DNA of 64,000 nt from Arthrobacter sp. P2b. Its GTDB lineage: Bacteria; Actinomycetota; Actinomycetes; Actinomycetales; Micrococcaceae. Below, in pieces: positions 17,676-25,926 of the stretch. The stretch spans positions 99,726-163,725 of the forward strand of contig NZ_FVZL01000008.1 in the NCBI RefSeq assembly GCF_900168295.1. The letters run 5' to 3'. The notes below the pieces were generated by a model that worked only from the letters and a program-made list of their open reading frames with translations, was not told the DNA's origin and made no database searches. Within the stretch, counting starts at the first letter, position 1. Each line of letters begins with the position of its first letter. The translations under genes were made by a program, and so were the position numbers.

Positions 17676-17735
17676 CCCCACCGTCCCCCTAACCTCGCTC
17701 CGCTTCGGCCAGGGAACCCTGACGGCGTGGGCCCA
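17676..17735 (+). repeat. dispersed repeat, copy 1
   Basis: Lies between the MHS transporter stop and the terminator. The block with CCCCACCGTCCCCCTAACCT and CGGCCAGGGAACC then GTGGGCCCA is nearly the same as 24488-24545 inside nadB. It probably belongs to a genome-wide extragenic repeat family. Confidence 0.5.
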
Positions 17736-17740
17736 TTCAT

Positions 17741-17783
17741 ACGACGGCGGGCCCGGACTTCTCCAGTCCGGGCCCGCCGTCGT
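17741..17783. terminator. bidirectional hairpin terminator
   Basis: Perfect 19-bp stem (arms 17741-17759 and 17765-17783) with a 5-base loop between the convergent MHS transporter and phosphoribosyltransferase genes. The T tract is short. Confidence 0.75.
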
Positions 17784-17805
17784 TGCCTGCCAATTCCAGG
17801 CGCTG

Positions 17806-18453
17806 TTACTGCTTCAGGAAGCTGATGGCGTCGTCGTCGGTCAGCTGTTCGAAATGCCGGTAAAAGCTGCCCACCGCGCGGAACTTGCCCGGTACGTGCA
17901 GGCACAGCACGGCGTCACAGACCCGCTCCACCGAGGCTTCGGCGTCGATGGACCCCACCGGGGCGGCGGCAACCACCGCGGCCGCACCGCCCTCGCGAAC
18001 GGCCTCGACGGCGGCCCGCATGGTGGCCCCGGTGGCCAGGCCGTCGTCGATGAGCAGGACCGTCTTGCCGGCAACGTCACGGCCGGTTCCGGGGTAGACG
18101 TCCACCCGCCGGAGCAGTTCGGCGCGCTCGCGTTTCTCCACCTCGTCCAGCCACTCGGGGCGGACACCGTGCTCCATCACGCGGTCCAGCAAGGGCTTGT
18201 TGATCAGCCGGACGGTGCGGCCGCGTGCCCACGCCAGCGCCCCGTAGGCCGTTTCCTCATGGCCCGGAATCCCCAGCTTGCGGACCAGGACGGTTCCCAG
18301 GGGAAGGTAGAGGGCCTTTGCTGCAGCAGCGGCCACCGGGATCCCGCCGCGGGCGAGGCCCAGGACCAGGGTGTCCGGCCGCTCGCGGAACTGCGGAAGC
18401 ACCGCGGCCAGGCGCTCACCCGCCTCCGTGCGGTCTTCAAAAAGCGTAGCCAT
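17806..18453 (-). CDS. phosphoribosyltransferase family protein
   Basis: 215 residues. The PRPP-binding motif TVLLIDDGLATGATMRAAVE lies near residue 135, and LGLARGGIPVAAAAAKAL near residue 32 is the flexible-loop start. Members of this stand-alone group are often annotated as predicted phosphoribosyltransferases of unknown substrate. The ribosome binding site GGAGGAG precedes ATG 18453. It shares direction with the downstream-facing alpha/beta hydrolase gene, but there are 95 bases between them. Confidence 0.85.
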   Translation of the reverse strand: MATLFEDRTEAGERLAAVLPQFRERPDTLVLGLARGGIPVAAAAAKALYLPLGTVLVRKLGIPGHEETAYGALAWARGRTVRLINKPLLDRVMEHGVRPEWLDEVEKRERAELLRRVDVYPGTGRDVAGKTVLLIDDGLATGATMRAAVEAVREGGAAAVVAAAPVGSIDAEASVERVCDAVLCLHVPGKFRAVGSFYRHFEQLTDDDAISFLKQ

Positions 18454-18548
18454 CTGCTCCTCCAGGCTTTCCAGGCCCCCGGTTTCAGCCTACCGCCAGG
18501 AACCCGGCACGGTGCGTTCGGCGGACGTTCCGCTGGGGAAACCGGACG

Positions 18549-19376
18549 TCAGACCGACAGGAACGTGATGGCGGCCTGCTTGAACGCCCTGCTGGTGACA
18601 GCGTTGGTGTGGTTCCGCCCCGGCAGGACCAGCTGCTCGGCCATGGAGCCGGCGTTCTGCGCCAGCTCCGCAAGCTTCGGCAGGCTACCAATCCGTTCAT
18701 CCTGGTCACCGGCCACCAGGAGCATCGGCACGTGCGGGACGGCTTCGGACGGGTCGTAGGGTTCCGCCTTGATCGCCTCCACCAGGGAGAGCAGCGCGAA
18801 GATGTTGTTACTGGGCAGCAGCAGGGCCATCTTCAGGAGCCTGGCCGTGGATTCGTCGGCGATGGGCGTGCCGTCGGCCAGGTAGTCCTGCGCGGCCACA
18901 AGATCGAACTCGGCCAGCGGATCGGCAATGTTCGGCCCGCCCAGGACCAGGCGGTGGACGAGTTCAGGCTGGGTGGCCCCAAACTCCCAGGCGAGCCGGG
19001 AACCCAGTGAATAACCAACAACGTCCAGGCCGCTGGAAGGGTCACCGTCCTGCAGGGGCCGCACGCCGGCGTCGAACGCTGTCTGCAGCAGGTCCGCGCG
19101 GATCCTGCTCGGGGAGTAGGAGTCGCGGTCCTCGGGGGCGCCGCTGCGGCCATGGCCCGGCAGGTCTACGGTGATGACCCGGCGTCCGGCCTCGAGGAGG
19201 GCGGCCACCCAGCCGGTGTCCTCCCAGTTCAGCTTGGAGGAGGAAGAGAAGCCGTGGAGCAGCAGGACCGGCCGGAGCCCGGCGTCAACGGCGGGATCAT
19301 GCAGCGCCACATACAGCTGCGGGTCGGTGCCCTCCACGGTGTGCGTCTGCTGCTGCCCTGTGTGCCTGCCGCTCAT
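18549..19376 (-). CDS. alpha/beta hydrolase
   Basis: About 275 residues. Oxyanion region VLLLHGFSSSSKLNWED, HG motif DLPGHGRSGAPEDRDS, nucleophile elbow VVGYSLGSRLAWE, acid near LVAGDQDERIG and catalytic His in LPGRNHTNAV. Substrate unknown. Several starts are possible: TTG 19394, ATG 19391 and ATG 19376. The last has GAGGA about 9 bases upstream and is chosen. Confidence 0.85.
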   Translation of the reverse strand: MSGRHTGQQQTHTVEGTDPQLYVALHDPAVDAGLRPVLLLHGFSSSSKLNWEDTGWVAALLEAGRRVITVDLPGHGRSGAPEDRDSYSPSRIRADLLQTAFDAGVRPLQDGDPSSGLDVVGYSLGSRLAWEFGATQPELVHRLVLGGPNIADPLAEFDLVAAQDYLADGTPIADESTARLLKMALLLPSNNIFALLSLVEAIKAEPYDPSEAVPHVPMLLVAGDQDERIGSLPKLAELAQNAGSMAEQLVLPGRNHTNAVTSRAFKQAAITFLSV

Positions 19377-19532
19377 GGTGTCAGTCCTCATCAACTACGG
19401 CGCCCGGGGACCCGGCGCTACGGTTCCTCATCCTTCGGAGCCGTGCCCGCGAAGGTAGGCACCACTCTACCTGCCGGGCGAACCGGAAAAACCAAGGCCC
19501 GCTGCCCGCTTCCACCCCGGGCGGGGCGCGGC

Positions 19533-20912
19533 CTACCGGTCCTGCCGTGTGCGGCCGGTGAGCCGGGCACCGACTGTGCAGGCCGCCGCAATGCCCGCAA
19601 TCAGTGCGAAGGTGCTGAAGAGCTGCACCCGGCTGCTGTCGGCGCTGAAGCCCACCGCGAAAATAAGGCCGAGCAGGACCAGTCCCAGGATGGTAAGCCC
19701 CGGAAATCCCTTCATCCGCAGGGGCAGGGGAGTGCCGTCACGGTCGGCGCGGCGCCGCAGGACCAGTTGGGACACCAGCGCGCTGCCCCACACCACCAGG
19801 CAGGTGGACCCGACCAGCTGGAACAGTGCAGGCAGGATCCGCTCCGGGAACAGCAGTTCCAGGACCGTGGCGATGAAGCCGAAGGCCACGGACACGCCCA
19901 CCGCCAGCATCGGGACGCTCGCACCGCTCAGCCGGGACAGGAAGCGCGGCGCCTCCGCCCGCTCGGCCAGGGAGTAGACCATCCGCGACGCCCCGTACAG
20001 GTTGGCGTTCAGCGCCGACAGGAGGGCGACGACGGCCACCAAGGTGATGGCGGTTGCGGCGCCGGGGATCCTGGCCGCGTCCAGGACGCCCGCAAAGGGT
20101 GAGGCCAGGCCTTCGGAGGTGGCCGGCAGCACGGCGGCAATCACAAAGACCGAACCGATGTAGAAAACCAGGATGCGCCACACCACGGTGCGGATGGCCT
20201 TGCCCACGCTGTGTTCAGGGTCTTCGGTCTCCGCGGCCGCCACCGAAACGATCTCCGTGCCGCCGAACGCGAAGATCACCACAAAAAGCGCCGACGCGAC
20301 GCCGCCCAGGCCCTGCGGGGCAAAATCTGCGGTGAGGTTGGCCAGGCCGGGGGACGCGACGTCCGGAAGGATGCCCAGGAGCAGGGCGGCGCCCACGGCC
20401 AGGAACAGCACGATTGCCGCCACCTTGAGGATGGCGAACCAGAACTCAAACTCACCGAAGTTCCGGACGCCGGCAAGGTTGATGCCGGTGAACACCACCA
20501 TGAACACCAGTGCCAGCGCCCAGACGGGAACCACGGGCCAGACGGAGAACAGCAGGCCCGCTGCGCCAAGTGCTTCCGCAGCGATCACCACCACCAGCTG
20601 CAGCCACCACAGCCAGCCGATGGTGGCGCCCGCGGTCTTGCCCATGGCCCGTTCGGCGTAGACGGAGAAGGCGCCGCTGTTCGGGTTCGCGGCAGCCATC
20701 TCACCCAGCGCCCACATCACCAGGATGATGAGGGTTCCCGCCACCAGGTAGGAGATGAGCACGGCGGGGCCTGCCGCCTGGACGCCGGCCCCCGACCCGA
20801 GGAACAGTCCTGCGCCGATGGCGCTGCCCAGTCCCATCATGGTGAGTTGGCGGGGTTTCATGTTGTGGCCGAGGTGGCTGTGCGGACGCGCGGTGGCGGA
20901 CTTCGTTGTCAT
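19533..20912 (-). CDS. amino acid permease (APC superfamily)
   Basis: 459 residues, about twelve membrane helices. QLTMMGLGSAIGAGLFLGSG is the conserved first helix of APC-type permeases, and FAFGGTEIVSVAAAETEDPE is the helix 6 signature. It resembles the AAT/GABA permease group that imports amino acids by proton symport. ATG 20912 is chosen because AAGAAGG sits at good spacing; the frame runs open to 21035 but the extra residues look non-coding. It is divergent from nrtR. Confidence 0.88.
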   Translation of the reverse strand: MTTKSATARPHSHLGHNMKPRQLTMMGLGSAIGAGLFLGSGAGVQAAGPAVLISYLVAGTLIILVMWALGEMAAANPNSGAFSVYAERAMGKTAGATIGWLWWLQLVVVIAAEALGAAGLLFSVWPVVPVWALALVFMVVFTGINLAGVRNFGEFEFWFAILKVAAIVLFLAVGAALLLGILPDVASPGLANLTADFAPQGLGGVASALFVVIFAFGGTEIVSVAAAETEDPEHSVGKAIRTVVWRILVFYIGSVFVIAAVLPATSEGLASPFAGVLDAARIPGAATAITLVAVVALLSALNANLYGASRMVYSLAERAEAPRFLSRLSGASVPMLAVGVSVAFGFIATVLELLFPERILPALFQLVGSTCLVVWGSALVSQLVLRRRADRDGTPLPLRMKGFPGLTILGLVLLGLIFAVGFSADSSRVQLFSTFALIAGIAAACTVGARLTGRTRQDR

Positions 20913-21064
20913 GCGGGCTGAACCTTCTTGGGGTCTAGGGAAAGGGCTCCTCGTGGGACCACTTGAATTTACCGTGTTGGGGGCGCCGGCCGTACCCGGC
21001 AGATCCGGTGCCGGACTACGTGCGGCCGGAAACATTTCCCATTCCGGCCGGAATGCCCGTAGAA

Positions 21065-21093
21065 TTAGTTTTGGTCACGATGACCATAACTAA
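21065..21093. promoter_or_regulatory. probable NrtR operator
   Basis: 29-base palindrome centred on 21079 in which 12 of 14 position pairs match: TTAGTT-N-TGGTCA / TGACCA-N-AACTAA. It lies 43 bases before nrtR in the gap to the divergent permease. Position and regulon content make autoregulation of the NAD operon by NrtR the simplest reading. Confidence 0.65.
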
Positions 21094-21135
21094 AGCGGGC
21101 GCCCGGCGCCCGAATCGGCCGAAGGCGGTGGAAGC

Positions 21136-21846
21136 ATGTACAGCAGCTCAGCGAATGTCTCGGAGCGCCAGGCTGCGCCGCCGTCACTGGCCATCTCCAC
21201 CGTCATTTTCGCGCTCCGGCCCAGCGAGACGTCCGGCCGGCCCACGCTCTGGCTGCCGCTGGTCCGCCGCATCCGGGAGCCCTTCAAGGGACTCTGGGCT
21301 TTGCCGGGCGGGCCGCTCACGCACAGCGAATCGCTGCAGGACGCCGCGTCGCGGAACCTTCGGGAGACAACCGGGCTGGCCCCCAGCTACCTGGAACAGC
21401 TGTACGCCTTCGGCGGCCTGCACCGCTCACCCACCCAGCGCGTGGTCTCGATCGTCTACTGGGCGCTGGTCCAGCCGACGGAGGCTGCCCTGGCGGACGT
21501 CTCGGAGAACGTGAGGTGGTTCCGCGCGGACCGCCTTGGGGACCTGGCGTTCGACCACAACGCCATCGTGGACTACGCGCTGTGGCGGCTGCGCAACAAA
21601 CTTGCCTACGGCTCCGTGGCCTACCACCTGCTGGGCGAGTACTTCACCCTGGCGCAGGTCCGGGAAGTCTACGAGGCGGTGCTGGACCGCGAACTGGATC
21701 CCGCAAACTTCCGCCGGCAACTCAGGTCCACCCCCGAAATCGAAGAAACAGACCACTTCCTCCAGGGCGGCAAGCACCGCCCGCCACGCCTCTACCGCTT
21801 TACCGGCCGGCCCGGCCTTGACCCAGACAACAGGAGCACACTATGA
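21136..21846 (+). CDS. nrtR: NrtR-type Nudix transcriptional regulator of NAD synthesis
   Basis: 236 residues. The N-terminal half is a Nudix domain: LWALPGGPLTHSESLQDAAS followed by RNLRETTGL, a degenerate Nudix box lacking most catalytic Glu, as expected for an ADP-ribose sensor rather than an enzyme. The C-terminal part (from about residue 150) is the winged helix of NrtR (EYFTLAQVREVYEAVLDREL, NFRRQL). It begins a five-gene NAD operon and its stop overlaps nadA (ATGA). GGTGGAAG precedes the ATG. Confidence 0.88.
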   Translation: MYSSSANVSERQAAPPSLAISTVIFALRPSETSGRPTLWLPLVRRIREPFKGLWALPGGPLTHSESLQDAASRNLRETTGLAPSYLEQLYAFGGLHRSPTQRVVSIVYWALVQPTEAALADVSENVRWFRADRLGDLAFDHNAIVDYALWRLRNKLAYGSVAYHLLGEYFTLAQVREVYEAVLDRELDPANFRRQLRSTPEIEETDHFLQGGKHRPPRLYRFTGRPGLDPDNRSTL

Positions 21847-23147
21847 GCAGCGTCAACACAGCAATCCAGCTGATCACGCGCGAACAGGCCGAAAAAGGCG
21901 CGGCGGCGAAGGGCAGCACCTGCAGCCCCGCCCTCGCCAAGGGCCCGTGGGACTACGACCTGGCCGAGGCCCTCGCCGGCGTGCCCGCTTACGGTCCCGG
22001 AGCGTCCAGTGCCGACGTTGCCCCGGCCGCCACGCCCCGCCAGGGTCAACTTCCCGAGGAGTACAAGCAGGCCAGCGACGCCGAGCTGGCCGGACGTATC
22101 CTCGCGGCAAAGGCTGAACTGGGGGACCGCGCCGTGATCCTGGGCCACTTCTACCAACGGGACGAAGTGATCCAGTACGCGGACTTCGTGGGTGACTCCT
22201 TCCAGCTGGCCAACGCCGCACTCACCAGGCCCGACGCGGAAGCGATCATCTTCTGCGGCGTCCACTTCATGGCCGAAACCGCAGACATCCTCTCCACCCC
22301 CGAACAGGCCGTCATCCTGCCCAACCTTGCCGCCGGATGCTCCATGGCCGACATGGCGGACGCCGACTCCGTGGCTGAGTGCTGGGAACAGCTGGAGGAA
22401 ATCTTCGGCACCGAGCCCGACGCCGACGGCCGGGTTCCGGTCATCCCCGTCACCTACATGAATTCCTCCGCAGCCCTCAAGGCCTTCTGCGGCGAGCACG
22501 GCGGCATTGTCTGCACCTCGTCCAACGCCAAAACCGTCCTGGAATGGGCCTTCCAGCGGGCCCGCCGCGTGCTGTTCTTCCCGGACCAGCACCTGGGCCG
22601 CAATACCGCCAAGGCCCTGGGCGTGCCGCTGGAGCAGATGCCCATGTGGAACCCCCGCAAGGACCTCGGCGGGAATGACGAGCAGGCCCTCCTGGATTCC
22701 CGGGTCATCCTGTGGCACGGGTTCTGCTCGGTCCACAAGCGCTTCAGCGTGGCGCAGATCGAGAAAGCCCGGGCCGATTTCCCGGGTGTCCAGGTGATCG
22801 TCCACCCCGAGTGCCCCATGGAGGTGGTGGACGCTGCGGATTCGGCGGGCTCCACGGACTTCATCAAGAAGGCCATCGCCGGCGCCACCGAGCCCACTAC
22901 GTTTGCCATCGGCACCGAGATCAACATGGTGAACCGGCTGGCGGCCGAATACCCGCAGCACACCATCTTCTGCCTGGACCCCGTGATCTGCCCCTGCTCC
23001 ACCATGTACCGGATCCACCCGGGCTACCTCGCCTGGGTGCTCGAGGAACTCGTTGCCGGCCGGGTTGTCAACCGGATCACCGTTGATGACGCCGTGCAGG
23101 CCAACGCCCGGACCGCGCTCGAGCGCATGCTCGCCGCCAGGCCGTAA
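21843..23147 (+). CDS. nadA: quinolinate synthase
   Basis: 434 residues. NadA condenses iminoaspartate with dihydroxyacetone phosphate to quinolinate using a [4Fe-4S] cluster. Visible motifs: VILGHFYQRDEVIQYADFVG, FCGVHFMAETADIL, LAAGCSMADMADADS, VIVHPECPMEVVDAADSAGS and the cluster cysteines in CLDPVICPCSTMYRIH. About 75 N-terminal residues precede the core. Stop and nadB start overlap (TAATG), so the genes are coupled. Confidence 0.96.
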   Translation: MSSVNTAIQLITREQAEKGAAAKGSTCSPALAKGPWDYDLAEALAGVPAYGPGASSADVAPAATPRQGQLPEEYKQASDAELAGRILAAKAELGDRAVILGHFYQRDEVIQYADFVGDSFQLANAALTRPDAEAIIFCGVHFMAETADILSTPEQAVILPNLAAGCSMADMADADSVAECWEQLEEIFGTEPDADGRVPVIPVTYMNSSAALKAFCGEHGGIVCTSSNAKTVLEWAFQRARRVLFFPDQHLGRNTAKALGVPLEQMPMWNPRKDLGGNDEQALLDSRVILWHGFCSVHKRFSVAQIEKARADFPGVQVIVHPECPMEVVDAADSAGSTDFIKKAIAGATEPTTFAIGTEINMVNRLAAEYPQHTIFCLDPVICPCSTMYRIHPGYLAWVLEELVAGRVVNRITVDDAVQANARTALERMLAARP

Positions 23148-25009
23148 TGAAAGGGCAGCCGAACATGCCCGCCCACAGGGCGGCAACCCAGCCGCGGGGC
23201 AACGCTGGCAGCGTCCCGCGGCGGCGGCTGATCGTCGTCGGCAGCGGCGTCGCCGGCCTGTATGCCGTGCTGCTGGCAGCGGACGCCGGCGCCGAGGTTG
23301 TCCTGCTGACCAAGGGCCAGCTGGATGAAAGCAACACCTGGTACGCCCAGGGCGGCATCTCGGCCGTGCTCGCCAACCCCGCGCCCGGAGACTCCGTGGC
23401 CGCGCACATTGCCGACACGCTCCAGGCCGGGGCCGGGCACTGCGACGAGGACGCCGTCCGCCTGCTGTGCACCGAAGCACGCCAGGACATCGCAGGGCTG
23501 CAGCGCTTCGGCGTGCATTTCGACCTGGCGCACGACGGCGGCCCGGCCCTGGGCCTGGAAGCCGCACACAGTGCCCCCCGCATCCTGCATGCAGGCGGCG
23601 ATGCCACCGGAGCCAAGGTGGCTGAAGGCCTCATCCGCTCGGTACTGGCAAGGGAGGCGGAGGGAAAGCTCACCGTCCTGGCCAGGGCCTATGCCACCGC
23701 CCTCGTGCAGCGGGACCGCAAAGTTACCGGCCTGGAGTACCTGCGGGACGGCCGCCGCTGCAGTCTCCAGGGGGACGCTGTCCTCCTGGCCACCGGGGGA
23801 GCAGGACAGCTGTTCGCCCAGACCACCAACCCCGCCGTGGCCACCGCGGACGGCCTCGCGCTCGCCGTCCGCGCCGGCGCCGCCGTGTCAGACCTGGAGT
23901 TCTTCCAGTTCCACCCCACCTGCCTGGTGAACGCGGCCACGGCCCACCCTTCCCGCCTGGACGGGCCCCTGCTGATCTCTGAAGCAGTCCGCGGTGAAGG
24001 GGCAGTCCTGCTGGATGCCGGTGGCCGCCGCTTCATGCGGGCCTACCACCCGGACGCCGAACTTGCCCCGCGCGACGTGGTGTCCCGCAGCATCGCCCTG
24101 CACCTGGCCAAGCTCGGCGACCCCAACGGCCACGTCTACCTGGACGCCCGGGTCATCGAAGAAACCCGCGGCGCCGGCTTCCTCGAGCGGCGGTTTCCCA
24201 CCCTCACCCGGAAAACCCGCGAGGCCGGCATCGACTGGACCCGCGAACTGGTCCCCGTCGCGCCCGCTGCCCACTACTGGATGGGCGGCATCACCACCGA
24301 CCTCCACGCCCGCACCAGCATCCCAGGCCTGTACGCAGCCGGCGAAGCTGCCTGCACCGGCGTCCAAGGGGCAAACCGGCTGGCCAGCAACTCCCTCCTC
24401 GAGGGACTCGTCTTCGGGCGCCGCGCTGTTCAATCCTTTCTTTCCGGTTCTGCTTGGGTGTCGCCTGACGGCGCTCCTCCGCGTACTCCCCACGATCCCC
24501 CTACCCTCGCAAGCTCGGCCAGGGAACCCCGATCGTGTGGGCCCACGGCCGCGGGCGGCCTCCCTTTGACGTACGCTTCCGGAGCCCCGGCAGTCGACGA
24601 GGGCGGGTCACCTTCAGAAGGGCTTCCGATCAACGCGGCGACCGAATCGGGTGCTTCGGGTGGGAGCTCGCTTGCCACCTTCGGTGGGGGAGGGGAGCCG
24701 TTTTCGCGGGATGCTCTTCGGCGTTTGATGACTTCGCATGCCGGGGTGCTGCGCTCCAAGGCACTGTTGGAAGAGGCGGCCGGAATCCTCGACCGGTGGG
24801 CCGCCGTCGTTCTTCCCGATGCTGTTGCTGCCGGCGGGGATGGCGATCCTGTGGAACTCGAGGACCGGAATTTGTTGCTGGCAGCCCGGCTGCTGGTCGC
24901 TGCCGCGCTTGCCCGCCGCGACTCCCTTGGGGCGCATTACCGCAGCGACGAGCCCGACGAACCCGAAACGTATTCCCTTCGCCCGAAAGCGAGCCTCCTC
25001 AATGACTGA
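23147..25009 (+). CDS. nadB: L-aspartate oxidase with an in-frame insertion
   Basis: 620 residues, longer than the usual 530-570. NadB oxidises L-aspartate to iminoaspartate with FAD. FAD site VVGSGVAGLYAVLLAADAGA, catalytic region GGISAVL, LEFFQFHPTCLVN, SEAVRGEGAVLLDAGGRRFM, PRDVVSRSIALHL and the C-terminal HYWMGGITTDLHARTSIPGL followed by GANRLASNSLLEGLVFGRRA. Right after that, residues about 432-518 are low-complexity Pro/Gly/Ser sequence carrying a copy of a dispersed repeat, before the helical C-terminal domain resumes at FSRDALRRLMTSHAGVL. The insertion sits at a domain boundary, so the enzyme may well still work. Confidence 0.92.
   Translation: MKGQPNMPAHRAATQPRGNAGSVPRRRLIVVGSGVAGLYAVLLAADAGAEVVLLTKGQLDESNTWYAQGGISAVLANPAPGDSVAAHIADTLQAGAGHCDEDAVRLLCTEARQDIAGLQRFGVHFDLAHDGGPALGLEAAHSAPRILHAGGDATGAKVAEGLIRSVLAREAEGKLTVLARAYATALVQRDRKVTGLEYLRDGRRCSLQGDAVLLATGGAGQLFAQTTNPAVATADGLALAVRAGAAVSDLEFFQFHPTCLVNAATAHPSRLDGPLLISEAVRGEGAVLLDAGGRRFMRAYHPDAELAPRDVVSRSIALHLAKLGDPNGHVYLDARVIEETRGAGFLERRFPTLTRKTREAGIDWTRELVPVAPAAHYWMGGITTDLHARTSIPGLYAAGEAACTGVQGANRLASNSLLEGLVFGRRAVQSFLSGSAWVSPDGAPPRTPHDPPTLASSAREPRSCGPTAAGGLPLTYASGAPAVDEGGSPSEGLPINAATESGASGGSSLATFGGGGEPFSRDALRRLMTSHAGVLRSKALLEEAAGILDRWAAVVLPDAVAAGGDGDPVELEDRNLLLAARLLVAAALARRDSLGAHYRSDEPDEPETYSLRPKASLLND
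24488..24545 (+). repeat. dispersed repeat, copy 2, inside nadB
   Basis: CCCCACGATCCCCCTACCCT, then CTCGGCCAGGGAACCCC and GTGTGGGCCCA. It aligns with 17676-17735 over nearly its whole length. It is read through in frame within nadB. Confidence 0.5.
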
Positions 25010-25919
25010 ACACTCCGTGCTGGACCAGGCCACCCGCAGGCACGCGGCCCCCGCGCTGACCCTGCCCGCGGCGCCCGTCCGGGAGATCCTCGAACGCGCC
25101 TTCGCCGAGGACGCTCCTGCCGGTGACATCACGTCCCAGCTCCTCATTCCCGCGGACGCACGCGCCACGGCCGTACTGAACGCCCGCGTCCCCGGCGTCC
25201 TGAGCGGGGCAACAGTCTTCCGGGACGCCATGCAGCTCGTGGATCCCGGCACCTCCGTTGAGCTGCTGGTGGGCGATGGGGAAACGTTCGACGCCGGAAC
25301 CCACCTCGCCCGGGTCAACGGACCGGCGCGGTCGGTGCTCCTTGCCGAAAGGGTAGCGCTGAACCTGGTCCAGCGGATGTCCGCCATCGCCACCAGGACC
25401 GCCGAGTTCGTGCAGCTCACGCAGGGCACGTCCGCCCGGATCACGGACACCCGCAAGACAACCCCCGGGCTGCGCGTCCTGGAACGGTTCGCCGTGCGCT
25501 GCGGCGGGGGAGCCAACCACCGCTACAGCCTCTCCGACGCCGTTTTGGCCAAGGACAACCACCTGGCCGTCATGACCGGCGGGGACCCGGCCAAGCTCAC
25601 CGGACTCCTGCTGGCCGCCAAGGCCCAGCTGGGCCACACCACGCACTTCGAAGTGGAAGTGGACCGCATGGACCAGATCGAACCCGTCCTGGCCGCAGGC
25701 GTGGACACCATCATGCTGGACAACTTCACCGTGGACGAGCTGAAGGCGGGCGTGGCCCTGGTGGCAGGACGGGCACGGGTGGAAGCGAGCGGAAACGTCA
25801 ACCTGGAGACCGTTGCAGCCATCGCCGCGACGGGTGTGGACGTCATCTCCGTCGGTGCCCTCACCCACACGGTGGCGGCCCTGGACCTCGGCCTGGACGT
25901 CGAACTGACCGTGCGGTGA
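25002..25919 (+). CDS. nadC: nicotinate-nucleotide diphosphorylase (carboxylating)
   Basis: 305 residues from ATG 25002, overlapping the nadB stop by 8 bases. NadC converts quinolinate and PRPP to nicotinate mononucleotide. Signatures: FAEDAPAGDITSQLLIPADA, AERVALNLVQRMSAIATRT, RITDTRKTTPGLRVLERFAV, RCGGGANHRYSLSDAVLAKD, HFEVEVDRMDQIEPVL, DTIMLDNFTVDELK and SGNVNLETVAAIAATGVDVI. All active-site Arg/Lys/His clusters are present. It completes the aspartate-to-NaMN route with nadA and nadB. Confidence 0.96.
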   Translation: MTEHSVLDQATRRHAAPALTLPAAPVREILERAFAEDAPAGDITSQLLIPADARATAVLNARVPGVLSGATVFRDAMQLVDPGTSVELLVGDGETFDAGTHLARVNGPARSVLLAERVALNLVQRMSAIATRTAEFVQLTQGTSARITDTRKTTPGLRVLERFAVRCGGGANHRYSLSDAVLAKDNHLAVMTGGDPAKLTGLLLAAKAQLGHTTHFEVEVDRMDQIEPVLAAGVDTIMLDNFTVDELKAGVALVAGRARVEASGNVNLETVAAIAATGVDVISVGALTHTVAALDLGLDVELTVR

Positions 25920-25926
25920 ACACGCC

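Noticed and set aside
20913..21035. N-terminal extension of the amino acid permease
   Set aside because: No ribosome binding site and a proline-rich sequence unlike permease N termini; ATG 20912 has AAGAAGG upstream.
24440..24706. Frameshift or pseudogene in nadB
   Set aside because: The frame stays open through the insertion and the conserved C-terminal domain resumes in the same frame, so it is read as an insertion, not a broken gene.
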